Below the pieces are notes generated by a model that saw only the letters and a program-made list of their open reading frames with translations, ran no database searches and was not told the DNA's origin. Source: Arenimonas oryziterrae DSM 21050 = YC6267 (lineage in GTDB: Bacteria; Pseudomonadota; Gammaproteobacteria; Xanthomonadales; Xanthomonadaceae). Taken from it: DNA of 64,000 bases. Location of the stretch: positions 1-64,000 of the forward strand of contig NZ_ATVD01000005.1 of assembly GCF_000420545.1 (NCBI RefSeq), in the 5' to 3' direction. Positions 14,405 to 22,496 of the stretch are shown here, piece by piece. The translations under genes and the position numbers were made by a program. The first letter of the stretch is position 1; every line of letters starts with the position of its first letter.

Positions 14405-14908
14405 GTGAAGTCCGCTTTGCTGCTGGTTGTCTGGCTCGGCTTCCTGTCCGGTGCGGCCCAGGCCGCCGACCTGTACAAGTGCAGCGTCGGTGGACACACG
14501 TCGTATCAGGACCGTCCGTGCGCGCCGGCGAGCCGTCAAACCCGCGTGGACACGCGCCCCGCGGGATCGATGGTCGGGTGCTACGTCGCGAAATTCTCGG
14601 CTTTCGACGGCGGGGGCAGCGGCAGGTCGGAGCGATTTGAAATCCGGGCCACGGCGCCCTCCGAATTCGAGCTGCGGATGCAAGGCGAAACCCTGCCCAT
14701 GAAGACGGCGACACCCGAGGAGCTGCGTGACCTGTCCAAAGGGTTTCAGGTGCGCCTGCTCGACGGCGTCAGCATGAAATGGCCGGCGGGGACGCCCGAT
14801 CAGAAGCCGGTCGGTGTCTATCGCGGGCGCGACAAGGACGGGAAGGAGCTGATCCTGGCTTTTTTCTTCCTGAGCAATGGCCCAGCGACCCGGGTCGCCT
14901 GTCACTGA
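14405..14908 (+). CDS. Secreted DUF4124-like protein
   Basis: 167 residues if started at the GTG at 14405. A Sec signal peptide (SALLLVVWLGFLSGAAQAA) is followed by DLYKCSVGGHTSYQDRPC, the short N-terminal DUF4124 motif common in Xanthomonadales periplasmic proteins. The remaining 120 residues are beta-rich and unassigned. The GTG overlaps the stop of a 19-codon frame beginning at 14349 (MILGLATVAIPFLAFGFLM), which might be a leader but may be chance. Function unknown. Confidence 0.75.
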   Translation: MKSALLLVVWLGFLSGAAQAADLYKCSVGGHTSYQDRPCAPASRQTRVDTRPAGSMVGCYVAKFSAFDGGGSGRSERFEIRATAPSEFELRMQGETLPMKTATPEELRDLSKGFQVRLLDGVSMKWPAGTPDQKPVGVYRGRDKDGKELILAFFFLSNGPATRVACH

Positions 14909-14943
14909 GCGCAGTACTGTCTCACGGAGTACGAAACACCCTC

Positions 14944-15204
14944 ATGCTCAAGATCATCGTGCTGGCGCTGCTGGTCATTCCGCCCTGGGTGGCGAGCGAA
15001 TTCGATGCCCCGAAATGGGTCCTCATCGTCTCGGCCGCGCCGTTCTTTCTTTACGCGATGACCCTGGACGATCCGGACGAACACCTGCTCGGCGAAGCCT
15101 CGGGCGCTTTCCGCAAGGGCGCCCTGGTGGGACTGGGCATCGGCGGGCTGGTTCTGGGTATCGGTTTCTATATTCTCTGGAAGGCGCTGGTCACCGGTGC
15201 GTAA
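14944..15204 (+). CDS. Small membrane protein
   Basis: 86 residues from the ATG at 14944. Three hydrophobic segments are visible: residues 1-17, 28-40 and 61-82 (LVGLGIGGLVLGIGFYILWKAL). A conserved-looking DDPDEHL loop follows the second. No family recognised. The 35-base gap before it carries a GTACT...AGTAC inverted repeat resembling the operator at 25768 (see findings). Confidence 0.65.
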   Translation: MLKIIVLALLVIPPWVASEFDAPKWVLIVSAAPFFLYAMTLDDPDEHLLGEASGAFRKGALVGLGIGGLVLGIGFYILWKALVTGA

Positions 15205-15238
15205 GCCATCAGCACCCCCACTGCAGGAGGACACGACG

Positions 15239-15682
15239 ATGAGCAAAGAAGACTGCCTCGAACAGCAATTGGCCCATCACATCGCGTGGTTCGAAAGGGA
15301 ATCCACGGCGCATAAGCGCCTGCATCGCCGACTGCGCTACATCGTCTTTTCGCTGACGGCCCTGTCCACGGCCCTCGCCGGACTGGCGTTGGCCATGCCC
15401 GAACTGCAACGGCCCAGCAATATCGCCATCGTGCTGACCACCGCCGCCGTCGGCCTGGTCACGTCGATCGAGGGCCTGCGCAAGCCCAGTGAACTTTGGC
15501 TACACGAGAGAACGCTTTATTACTCGCTAAAAGATCTGCAGCGCGACCTGCAGTTCCGTACGGCCGAAGGCAAGGACCCGAAGGTCGTCGAAGTCATTTT
15601 TGCGCAGATGCAGGATGTGCTCGGCTCGGCGCGCGATCGTTGGAGCCGACAGGTGTCGGGAAGTTCGAAACCCGAACCCTGA
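15239..15682 (+). CDS. DUF4231/SLATT-type membrane protein
   Basis: 147 residues from the ATG at 15239. A charged N-terminal helix (HHIAWFERESTAHKRLHRRLRY) leads into two adjacent transmembrane segments (YIVFSLTALSTALAGLALAM and NIAIVLTTAAVGLVTSIEGL). A cytoplasmic helix follows (ELWLHERTLYYSLKDLQRDL). This is the arrangement of DUF4231/SLATT proteins. SLATT proteins are often pore-forming effectors in nucleotide-signalling systems, but no partner gene of that kind is next to this one, so no such role can be claimed. Confidence 0.78.
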   Translation: MSKEDCLEQQLAHHIAWFERESTAHKRLHRRLRYIVFSLTALSTALAGLALAMPELQRPSNIAIVLTTAAVGLVTSIEGLRKPSELWLHERTLYYSLKDLQRDLQFRTAEGKDPKVVEVIFAQMQDVLGSARDRWSRQVSGSSKPEP

Positions 15683-15698
15683 CTTTCTTGGACCTATC

Positions 15699-16178
15699 AT
15701 GGCCCCTGCGCCAAACACCGTTTCCACGCCGCCGATGCGAAACCCCGACGAATTCGTGTACGTCAACCAGGATGGCTCGGTTCGCGAACTGACGCCTGAT
15801 GAGCGCCAATATTTAGCGGAAGACTTCGAACCCGGCGATGGTGCGCGTCCCTACATCAAATGTTTTTTCAGCAGTCGGAACGGCTGGGGCAGCCTGTCGG
15901 GATTTCTGCCGCGCAAGCGTGTTCCGCGCAAGCACCTGATCGAACCTGCCAATCCCGACTACCGGCCTGTGGAAGTCGATACGCTTCGCCAGCACATCGC
16001 GGACGGCCGGCTGGTCGGCGACCTCGTTACCGAGAACGTTGATGGCTCGGTCACTGTCGCACCCAACCCCCACATTTCGCGCCAGGAGCGGTTCGACCGG
16101 CTGCGCAAACTGCAACTGAGCCGCGAGCGGGAACGTGAGAAACTCGCCAGACATCCCGACACTGCTCGCGAGCCCTAG
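15699..16178 (+). CDS. Hypothetical soluble protein
   Basis: 159 residues from the ATG at 15699, 16 bases after the previous stop, so probably in the same transcript. The middle contains WGSLSGFLPRKRVPRKHL and two DGSV turns. The C-terminus is a charged helix (QERFDRLRKLQLSREREREK). No membrane segment, signal or known motif. Family not recognised. Confidence 0.65.
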   Translation: MAPAPNTVSTPPMRNPDEFVYVNQDGSVRELTPDERQYLAEDFEPGDGARPYIKCFFSSRNGWGSLSGFLPRKRVPRKHLIEPANPDYRPVEVDTLRQHIADGRLVGDLVTENVDGSVTVAPNPHISRQERFDRLRKLQLSREREREKLARHPDTAREP

Positions 16179-16276
16179 ATGCGCGCGTCGGTCAGGCGGC
16201 GCGAATCGCTGCCGCCACGGATCACTGGATTTTCTGTTCGTTCTCGACACACCGCTTAACCCGCAAGGAGCCGTCC

Positions 16277-16618
16277 ATGAAAGCCGTGAGCATCGCCCTG
16301 TTGGCCTGCGTGATCGTCACCGCGTGCGCGAGCACAGGCTGGCCGTCCAAGACCGATCCGTCGGTCATTTCCGGCACGCCGGATCATTTCCTGGTGTTCG
16401 ACGCGGCCTCTGGGGCCTTGTCGGAGCCCGCCGGTCCAGATTGCCGCAACCCGATGACCGATCCGCGGGACGGCACCCGCCTGACCCTCATCCGGTCGAA
16501 GGCGGGCTTCGGCGACTACCAGACGACCACGCCCAAGTACGGCCTGACGGGCGACCAGTTGTTGCGCATCGACTGTCGTGACGGCCGTCCGGTTGGCGCG
16601 ACGCAGGGCGCGTCCTGA
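16277..16618 (+). CDS. Small lipoprotein
   Basis: 113 residues with a lipoprotein signal (MKAVSIALLACVIVTAC, lipobox VTAC) and therefore lipid attachment at Cys17. The mature part is short and polar with two further cysteines ([13 protein letters not shown]) that could form a disulfide. Ribosome site AAGGAG is nine bases upstream. Location periplasmic face of inner or outer membrane. Function unknown. Confidence 0.8.
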   Translation: MKAVSIALLACVIVTACASTGWPSKTDPSVISGTPDHFLVFDAASGALSEPAGPDCRNPMTDPRDGTRLTLIRSKAGFGDYQTTTPKYGLTGDQLLRIDCRDGRPVGATQGAS

Positions 16619-16646
16619 ACATCGGTGGCGGGCGGCGGCGAACGCC

Positions 16647-17033
16647 ATGACCCGGGTGTCCTTGCGCACGTGGGCGCGCGCGCTGAAGCAGCAGACCCTG
16701 GTCATCTACTTCGTGGCGCGCAACCCGAAGACTCCCTGGCCGGTGCGCCTGCTGGCCCTGCTCATCGCGGCCTACGCCCTGAGTCCGATTGACCTCATCC
16801 CCGACTTCATCCCGGTCATCGGCTACCTGGACGATCTCATCCTGATTCCGCTGGGCCTGGCATGGGTGATCCGGCTGACGCCACCGGACATCGTTGAATC
16901 GTCGCGCGCGCAGGCGCAGCGGGCGTCACAGAAGCCGGTCAGCTATCCGGCGGCGGCATTTATCCTCGTCCTGTGGCTCGTGCTCCTGGGGTGGCATGGA
17001 CGGTGGTTGCTCGGTATCGTGCATTCGACGTAG
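16647..17033 (+). CDS. YkvA family (DUF1232) protein
   Basis: 128 residues from the ATG at 16647. The central sequence PVRLLALLIAAYALSPIDLIPDFIPVIGYLDDLILIPLGL is the DUF1232 hallmark (SPIDLIPD...G..DD), a short hairpin domain of YkvA proteins. An added C-terminal transmembrane segment (FILVLWLVLLGWHGRWLLGIV) makes it membrane-bound. Biological role of the family is unknown. Confidence 0.88.
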   Translation: MTRVSLRTWARALKQQTLVIYFVARNPKTPWPVRLLALLIAAYALSPIDLIPDFIPVIGYLDDLILIPLGLAWVIRLTPPDIVESSRAQAQRASQKPVSYPAAAFILVLWLVLLGWHGRWLLGIVHST

Positions 17034-17077
17034 CGCTGGGCCGCGGGCCGCGCGGCAAGACTTCAGGAATGGCTCCG

Positions 17078-17692
17078 ATGAATCCACCCCTCTGGCTTTG
17101 TGGCGTTCTTGCCCTTGCGTCGCAGTGCGCCCTGGCCCAGGACTGTGTCGTCGTGGACTGCGGCAAGGGCGACCGGTGCGACGTGGCGCCAACGCACCTG
17201 ACAGCAACATTGCCGGCGGGCTTGGTCATCCGGTCCATTCGCGGCGACACCCAGCTTTTCCTGCGAGATGGCGCGAGTGATACAACGTGTCGACGCGTGA
17301 CTCGCCTGTCGGCTCCGGTATCCCTGGATCATTCCCGTGTCTACGGCGCGATCGCGCTCACCGGAACGCTCCGTGTCCGGGGCCTGGTTCGGTTCGAACC
17401 TAACGATGGTGGGGTATTGGAGTTTCGGCCGGCGAAAAGAACCTTCCTGCGCACCGGGAAGTTCTTCAACGCCAACTTCCAACGCATCAAGCTCGACGAG
17501 GCCATGCCGCCCGTGCACCTCGTTCCGCCGAAACGCCTGGGCAACGCCGACTGTTGGCAGGCGAGCGCCACGGCGGAGCTTTCCGGCTTCCACGTGCTCG
17601 TCGGTGATTCATCCTCGGCGGGATCGTACGCGCAACGCGCACGCCTCACGAACCTGGGCGACTTCACCCGGTGCCAGTGGGGTGGCGACTAA
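17078..17692 (+). CDS. Secreted hypothetical protein
   Basis: 204 residues. Of two nearby ATGs, the one at 17078 is correctly spaced from AGGA. A signal peptide (LWLCGVLALASQCALAQ) precedes a cysteine-rich start (DCVVVDCGKGDRC). The rest is beta-rich with two more cysteines near the end (NADCWQAS, TRCQWGG). Probably periplasmic or secreted with disulfides. No family recognised. Confidence 0.7.
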   Translation: MNPPLWLCGVLALASQCALAQDCVVVDCGKGDRCDVAPTHLTATLPAGLVIRSIRGDTQLFLRDGASDTTCRRVTRLSAPVSLDHSRVYGAIALTGTLRVRGLVRFEPNDGGVLEFRPAKRTFLRTGKFFNANFQRIKLDEAMPPVHLVPPKRLGNADCWQASATAELSGFHVLVGDSSSAGSYAQRARLTNLGDFTRCQWGGD

Positions 17693-17709
17693 GGCCTGAC
17701 GGAGGACGT

Positions 17710-18321
17710 ATGACTCACGATCCGATGTATCACGAAGGGATGCGGCGGCTGCAGGATGCGCGCGAGACCCGCGTGCTGGCAGACCGTCTCGAACAGGTGG
17801 TCGTGCGTACCGCCTTCACTGAGGAAGATCGCGCGTTCATCGCGCGCTCGGCGATGTTCTTCATCGCGACCGCGGACGATCACGGCAGCCCGGACTGTTC
17901 CTACAAAGGCGGCCTGCCCGGATTCGTGCGCGTGGTCGATGACCACACGCTCGCGATCCCGGACTACGACGGCAATGGCATGTACCGCAGCTGGGGCAAT
18001 GTGCTCGTCAATGCCCAGGTCGGACTGCTGTTCCTGGATTTCGAACAGCCCAAGCGGCTGCGCGTGAACGGCACGGCGGTGGTCGTGCAAGACGATCCGC
18101 TTTGCGCGGAATTGCCAGGTTGCGTGTTCGTAGTGCGTGTCACGGCCGAAAGAATCTTCCCGAACTGCCCGCGCTATCTGCACAAGATGCAGTTGGTGGA
18201 GCACTCGACTTACGCGCCCCGCCCCGACTACACACCGCCCGTCCCGGCCTGGAAGACGTATGAGGTTTTTCGTGATTCCCTGCCGACCCGGGATCGATCG
18301 GGCAACGAGGACGCGAAGTAG
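17710..18321 (+). CDS. Pyridoxamine 5'-phosphate oxidase-family (FMN-binding) protein
   Basis: 203 residues, ribosome site GGAGGA. The middle shows AMFFIATADDHGSPDCSYKGG, the first strands and FMN phosphate-contact region of the PNPOx-like split barrel, then HTLAIPDYDGNGMYRSWGN and VGLLFLDFEQPKRLRVNG. An N-terminal 40-residue helix and a C-terminal IFPNCPRYLHKM segment are typical of the group annotated as pyridoxamine-phosphate oxidase-related FMN proteins. Probably a flavin reductase or oxidase of unknown substrate, not the vitamin B6 enzyme itself. Confidence 0.87.
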   Translation: MTHDPMYHEGMRRLQDARETRVLADRLEQVVVRTAFTEEDRAFIARSAMFFIATADDHGSPDCSYKGGLPGFVRVVDDHTLAIPDYDGNGMYRSWGNVLVNAQVGLLFLDFEQPKRLRVNGTAVVVQDDPLCAELPGCVFVVRVTAERIFPNCPRYLHKMQLVEHSTYAPRPDYTPPVPAWKTYEVFRDSLPTRDRSGNEDAK

Positions 18322-18438
18322 CACCTGTGGTTCCGCGCATGGACGGAAATCCCCGCGATTCCCGTCTACTTGAACGGGGCATTGCGACGCGACTTTCCGC
18401 GCCCGCCCTTTGAGATCCAACCCATCAGGAGCAGGCAC

Positions 18439-18657
18439 ATGGCGTGGAAGAAAGTGGAGAGCTACAGCTTCGGCTACCGGCACAGCGACAAGAAGTTCTG
18501 GGTCTACTACACCCTGGAGAACACCAACACCACGACCCAGCTGTTCGTGACGCCCACGCAGTTCACGGCCTTGGCGCAGTTGTTCACGTCCAGCCAGTCG
18601 GTGAACTACGAAACGACCGGCGGCTATTTCTCCACCGGCGCGCATACGCTGGCATGA
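18439..18657 (+). CDS. Small hypothetical protein
   Basis: 72 residues with AGGAG well placed upstream. The sequence is rich in aromatic residues and threonine (KKFWVYYTLENTNTTTQLFV, SVNYETTGGYFSTGAHTL) and has no membrane segment. It looks like a small beta-sheet protein. No family recognised. It is followed by a rho-independent terminator at 18684, so this is the last gene of its transcript. Confidence 0.68.
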   Translation: MAWKKVESYSFGYRHSDKKFWVYYTLENTNTTTQLFVTPTQFTALAQLFTSSQSVNYETTGGYFSTGAHTLA

Positions 18658-18683
18658 GCGCGGTCGCGTTCAAGAATTCTCTC

Positions 18684-18716
18684 GAGCCGGCGCCGATTCT
18701 CGGCCCGGCTCTTTTT
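18684..18716 (+). terminator. Rho-independent terminator
   Basis: GAGCCGG and CCGGCTC form a seven-pair stem around a 14-base loop that may pair further, followed at once by TTTTT. It lies 27 bases after the stop of the preceding small gene and ends that transcript. Confidence 0.8.
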
Positions 18717-18728
18717 CTCGTTTAGACC

Positions 18729-18944
18729 ATGCCCCCACTCCTGCGCAAACTCCTGCTCGTCCTCGGCGCGATCCTCATCGTGATCGGCCTGACCTGCCTG
18801 CCTTGGCTGATCCTCGATCACCTGACCGGCCCGATCAGCACCTTCGTGGGCATGACGGCGATCCTCTGGGCGCCACTCGCGCTGATCCTCGGCGTCCTGC
18901 TGGGCGGCTTGTTTGCCATGATCCTCTGGCCCCGGGAATACTGA
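18729..18944 (+). CDS. Two-helix membrane protein
   Basis: 71 residues. Two long hydrophobic segments (LLLVLGAILIVIGLTCLPWL and GMTAILWAPLALILGVLLGG) with a short loop between. It starts 12 bases after the terminator. No family recognised. It may be the first gene of a transcript with the VOC gene 54 bases downstream, but no promoter was seen. Confidence 0.65.
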   Translation: MPPLLRKLLLVLGAILIVIGLTCLPWLILDHLTGPISTFVGMTAILWAPLALILGVLLGGLFAMILWPREY

Positions 18945-18998
18945 GCGCGACCCTGCCGGCGCAGTACACTGGCTCCAGACCCCACATCGGAGACGCTC

Positions 18999-19385
18999 AT
19001 GAAGCGAGTCACGGGAATCGGCGGCATCTTCTTCAGCGCGAAGAATCCGGCGGCGCTGCAAGCCTGGTACAAGCAGCATCTGGGCATCGATGTGCAGTCC
19101 TGGGGAGGTGCCGCGTTCGACTGGGTCGACGCCGACGGCAAGCCGACCCCCGGGACAACCGCGTGGTCGATCGGCGCCGACGATGGCAAGCACTTCGCGC
19201 CGAGCCAAGCGACCTTCATGGTCAATTACCGCGTCGACGATCTGGACGCCCTGCTGCAGGCGCTGCGTGACGAAGGCTGCCACGTCCTGGACAAGGCCGA
19301 CGACTCCGAATACGGAAAGTTCGGCTGGGTCATGGACCCCGAGGGCAACAAGGTCGAGCTCTGGGAGCCGCCGGCAGGGCAATAA
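18999..19385 (+). CDS. VOC-family (glyoxalase-like) protein
   Basis: 128 residues. GIGGIFFSAKNPAALQAWYK opens the first beta-alpha-beta unit and FMVNYRVDDLDALLQALRDE the second. GWVMDPEGNKVELWEPP is the classic metal-ligand strand with the conserved E. Compared with the VOC protein at 12609 it has this glutamate, so metal binding is plausible. Substrate unknown. Confidence 0.9.
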   Translation: MKRVTGIGGIFFSAKNPAALQAWYKQHLGIDVQSWGGAAFDWVDADGKPTPGTTAWSIGADDGKHFAPSQATFMVNYRVDDLDALLQALRDEGCHVLDKADDSEYGKFGWVMDPEGNKVELWEPPAGQ

Positions 19386-19453
19386 ACTCTTCGAAAGCAA
19401 CGGCCTTGTAACGGCCTCATTCCAGAATCCAACTCAGACTGCGAGAGAGCACC

Positions 19454-19888
19454 ATGACTGAAAGAACTGGCCGCTGCTTGTGCGGCGCTGTGAGTTTCAC
19501 GCTGAGTGCGGAGCCGTTGGCGGTGCGTGTGTGCTGGTGTCGGGATTGCCAGCATCTCGCGGCGAACGGAACGGTGAACCTGTTGGTCGCGGCGGATGCG
19601 CTGACGGTGTCCGGCACGCTCTCCGAATTCCTCAAGACCGCGGACAGCGGCAACGAGATCTCGCGACAGTTCTGCGCGACCTGCGGCACGCATGTTCTCG
19701 CCAGGTCCTCCGCGCGACCGCAGTTCCGCGTGCTGCGCGCGGGCAATCTGGACGAGCCCTCGTCCATTCGTCCGAACATGAACATCTGGGCCGCGAGCGC
19801 GCCCGACTGGGCTTGCCTGGATCAGGCACTGGAACGCATCGAGCAGCAACCGCTGCCGCCCAAGCCCGCGCCGTCTGCAGAGGCCTGA
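19454..19888 (+). CDS. GFA-family zinc protein
   Basis: 144 residues. CLCGAV near the start, CWCRDCQ about 25 residues later and CATCGTH in the second half are the zinc ligands of the GFA (CENP-V/GFA) fold. The length is typical. The name refers to a proposed role in formaldehyde-glutathione chemistry, which has been questioned even for the founding member, so substrate is not assigned. Confidence 0.9.
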   Translation: MTERTGRCLCGAVSFTLSAEPLAVRVCWCRDCQHLAANGTVNLLVAADALTVSGTLSEFLKTADSGNEISRQFCATCGTHVLARSSARPQFRVLRAGNLDEPSSIRPNMNIWAASAPDWACLDQALERIEQQPLPPKPAPSAEA

Positions 19889-19919
19889 CTTTTCATCGCC
19901 CCCCGTAGGAGAACGACCC

Positions 19920-20366
19920 ATGCCCACCGGCACCGTGCGACTCCACCGCGTTCTGCGCGCCCCGCCCGATCGCGTCTACCGCGCCTTTCTCGACGCCGAA
20001 GCTTTGGCGAAATGGCTGCCGCCTTACGGTTTCACCTGCAAGGTTCACCATCTGGACGCCCGAGTAGGCGGCACATTCCGAATGTCGTTCGCGAACTTCA
20101 CCACCGGCAATGGCCACGCGTTCGGCGGCGAGTATCTCGAGCTCGTGCCCGGCGAGCGACTTCGCTACACCGACAAGTTCGATGACCCGAACCTGCCCGG
20201 CGAAATGCAGGTCACCGTCGTGCTGGGCAAGGTCGCCTGCGGCACCGAACTTCACATCGTGCAGGAAGGCGTGCCCGAGATGATCCCCGTCGAGATGTGC
20301 TACCTGGGCTGGCAGGAATCGCTGGCGCAGCTGGCGACTCTGGTCGAGCCGGAAATTCCGGATTGA
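19920..20366 (+). CDS. SRPBCC (AHSA1-type) protein
   Basis: 148 residues, ribosome site AGGAGA. RVLRAPPDRVYRAFLDAEAL followed by KWLPPYGFTC is the opening of AHSA1/YndB-type START-like domains. GGEYLELVPGERLRYTDKF and the final helix GWQESLAQLATLVEPEIPD complete the helix-grip fold. These proteins bind hydrophobic ligands. Ligand unknown. Similar gene at 23244. Confidence 0.9.
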   Translation: MPTGTVRLHRVLRAPPDRVYRAFLDAEALAKWLPPYGFTCKVHHLDARVGGTFRMSFANFTTGNGHAFGGEYLELVPGERLRYTDKFDDPNLPGEMQVTVVLGKVACGTELHIVQEGVPEMIPVEMCYLGWQESLAQLATLVEPEIPD

Positions 20367-20456
20367 GCTGCCGTCGACCGGTCGCGCTTCTCCGCCGGTC
20401 CCCGTTCACGGCGCTACACTGACGCCATTGCGTCAGCTGCCTCCCGGAGGATCCCC

Positions 20457-20876
20457 ATGGCTGCTCTCGTCGGTTTCCTGCTCGCCGTCGCGGTAGGGAT
20501 ATTCGCCACTGCACTTCGCCTGGATCGTGACCGGGCGTTCTATCCGGTGGTGACGATTGTCGTCGCGGCGTACTACGCCTTGTTCGCGGTGATGGGTGCG
20601 TCCACGCAGACCCTGGTGCACGAAGTGCTGGCCGGCGCGGTGTTTCTTTCCCTCGCTGTCGTGGGCTTCCGGAGCTCGTTGTGGATCACGGCAGTGGCGC
20701 TCGCCGGGCATGGCATTTTCGATTTTTTCCATGATGCGGTCATCGCCAACCCCGGTGTGCCGTCGTTCTGGCCTGCGTTCTGTGGCAGCTACGACGTGAC
20801 GGCGGGCGTATATCTCGCGGGCTTGCTGTGGAGTGGAAGAGTGCGCGCGACCGCGTCGGAATCGGATAGCATCTGA
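20457..20876 (+). CDS. Multi-pass membrane protein
   Basis: 139 residues, four hydrophobic segments (about 3-20, 31-48, 58-73 and 76-95). A charged and aromatic motif, GHGIFDFFHDAVIANPGVP, lies between the fourth helix and a last short one. The two histidines and two aspartates of that motif could bind metal, but this is only inference. Ribosome site GGAGG. No firm family assignment. Confidence 0.72.
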   Translation: MAALVGFLLAVAVGIFATALRLDRDRAFYPVVTIVVAAYYALFAVMGASTQTLVHEVLAGAVFLSLAVVGFRSSLWITAVALAGHGIFDFFHDAVIANPGVPSFWPAFCGSYDVTAGVYLAGLLWSGRVRATASESDSI

Positions 20877-20906
20877 CCTCGAATCCGGCCCTGTCCCGAG
20901 GACACC

Positions 20907-21677
20907 ATGAAGTTTTTGCTTGCCACCGTCGTCGCCTTGACGGTGCTGTGCGCGCCGCCAACGCTGCGTGCGGCCGATGACATTTCCGCAACAGCCGTCG
21001 AAAGCCGGCAAGCGACACGCTGTGCGGTGTTCTATCTGCTGATGGCGAAGATCCCGGCCTTGTCGAACGAGTCCGCGCGATTCAATGCCTTGGTCGATCG
21101 CCTGGGGGCGATCGCCGTGCGCAATGCCGCGACGGGCGAAGACATCGATCGCTGGGCCAAGGAATTCATGACAGAAGCCACCACGAACGCGCAGCTGCCC
21201 GCCAGCACCTTCAACCAGGATCAGTCGGGGCTCTGCCAGTCGTTTCTGGACAGTCACGCCGCCACCGCCCCGGTGCCTGCGACGGCGGTAGCGCCGGTCG
21301 CACCGGCGACGGCATCGACGAATGGCGTCGTCGACCGGCATCCGGACGGACGGCCCGCCACGATCGCGACTGGGGGACAGCGCGTGAGTTTTGACACCGG
21401 CCGCGGCGCCTCCTGCGACGCCCCGGTCGGGATGACGAATGCCGAGAACAGGGAAGCGCGGATCCGCTCGCAGTATGTTTGGCTGGACGACGTGTCGCCG
21501 GGATGGAAACTCGTGAGCCGGGCCACCCGCTACAGCGAACCACCGAACGAGGCGAACATCGACCGTGTGCGGATCTACTCCTGGTTTTCCCTCACGGACA
21601 ACGCCGGAAAGCCGTTCGAGGTCTGTTTCGACACGACCCAGGGCATGCTACCCACGCTCAAAGCCCTCACCCGCTAA
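20907..21677 (+). CDS. Secreted hypothetical protein
   Basis: 256 residues. Clear signal peptide (FLLATVVALTVLCAPPTLRA). A helical first domain with two cysteines (residues about 25-115) is separated from a second domain by an Ala/Pro/Val-rich linker (APVPATAVAPVAPATA). The second domain contains SQYVWLDDVSPGWKLVSRAT and VRIYSWFSLTDNAG and has two more cysteines. Periplasmic. No family recognised. Confidence 0.7.
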   Translation: MKFLLATVVALTVLCAPPTLRAADDISATAVESRQATRCAVFYLLMAKIPALSNESARFNALVDRLGAIAVRNAATGEDIDRWAKEFMTEATTNAQLPASTFNQDQSGLCQSFLDSHAATAPVPATAVAPVAPATASTNGVVDRHPDGRPATIATGGQRVSFDTGRGASCDAPVGMTNAENREARIRSQYVWLDDVSPGWKLVSRATRYSEPPNEANIDRVRIYSWFSLTDNAGKPFEVCFDTTQGMLPTLKALTR

Positions 21678-21693
21678 CCTCCAAGGCATGCCC

Positions 21694-22113
21694 ATGAAAA
21701 CGTCGGACGCCATCTCGGGCCCAGCGGCCTCGGAAAAAATTACGAAGCGCATCGCCGAACTCGGCGACTGGCGCGGAACCACGCTGGCGCGAATGCGTCA
21801 GCTGATCCACGAGGCCGATCCCGCCGTCGTCGAGGAATGGAAATGGATGGGCACGCCGGTCTGGTCGCACGACGGCATCCTGTGCACCGGCGAGTCGTAC
21901 AAGAAGGCCGTGAAACTCACCTTCGCCAAGGGCGCCTCGCTGAAAGATCCCAAGGGCCTGTTCAATGCGAGCCTCGACGGCAACACCCGCCGCGCGATCG
22001 ATATCGTCGAAGGCGCAGACGTCGATGCGACCGCTTTCAAAGCGCTCATCCGCGAAGCGATCGCCTACAACGCCGCGAACCAGCCGAAGTGCGCGAAGAA
22101 AAAGAGCCCCTGA
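21694..22113 (+). CDS. DUF1801-domain protein
   Basis: 139 residues from the second of two close ATGs (21694), the one correctly spaced from AAGG. LGDWRGTTLARMRQLIHEADPAVVEEWKWMGTPVWSHDGI is the diagnostic start of the YdeI/DUF1801 type, followed by KAVKLTFAKGASL and a C-terminal lysine-rich tail (CAKKKSP). Small cytoplasmic protein, function unknown. Followed after 14 bases by a second DUF1801 gene. Confidence 0.87.
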   Translation: MKTSDAISGPAASEKITKRIAELGDWRGTTLARMRQLIHEADPAVVEEWKWMGTPVWSHDGILCTGESYKKAVKLTFAKGASLKDPKGLFNASLDGNTRRAIDIVEGADVDATAFKALIREAIAYNAANQPKCAKKKSP

Positions 22114-22127
22114 GCGCCCGACTGCCG

Positions 22128-22496
22128 ATGCCGCGCCCGACCACGATCGCCGAATACCTCCAGGCCGCTCCGCGCGAAGGCCAACCGCATTTGCGTCGCC
22201 TCTACGCACTGCTCAAACGCGTCGCACCGAACGCGCAGGAAGCGATCAAATGGGGCAATCCGTTTTTCGTCGAGCCCCGGTTCGTGTTCGCATTTTCCGC
22301 GCACAAGGCGCATGTCAATTTCGTCCCGTCGGCGGCGAGCCTGGCCGCCTTTGGCGAGGAACTGAAGTCCTACCGCACCACGCAGAACATGCTTCAGCTT
22401 CCCTATGACCAGCCACTGCCGGAGGACCTGATCCGCCGGATCGCCGAGCATTGCGTCCAGACGGTCAGCGAACGCGAAGACGCGGGGTTTTGGTAG
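22128..22496 (+). CDS. DUF1801-domain protein
   Basis: 122 residues. RRLYALLKRVAPNAQEAIKWGNPFFVEPRFVFAFSAHKAHVNF matches the DUF1801 core. The paralogue just upstream has a different sequence, so this is an old duplication or independent gain and not a recent tandem copy. Its stop TAG overlaps the GTG of the next gene. Confidence 0.86.
   Translation: MPRPTTIAEYLQAAPREGQPHLRRLYALLKRVAPNAQEAIKWGNPFFVEPRFVFAFSAHKAHVNFVPSAASLAAFGEELKSYRTTQNMLQLPYDQPLPEDLIRRIAEHCVQTVSEREDAGFW

Noticed and set aside
15239-15682. SLATT-like protein as part of a CBASS-type defence system
   Set aside because: No cyclase, nuclease or sensor gene is adjacent, so only the fold similarity can be stated.
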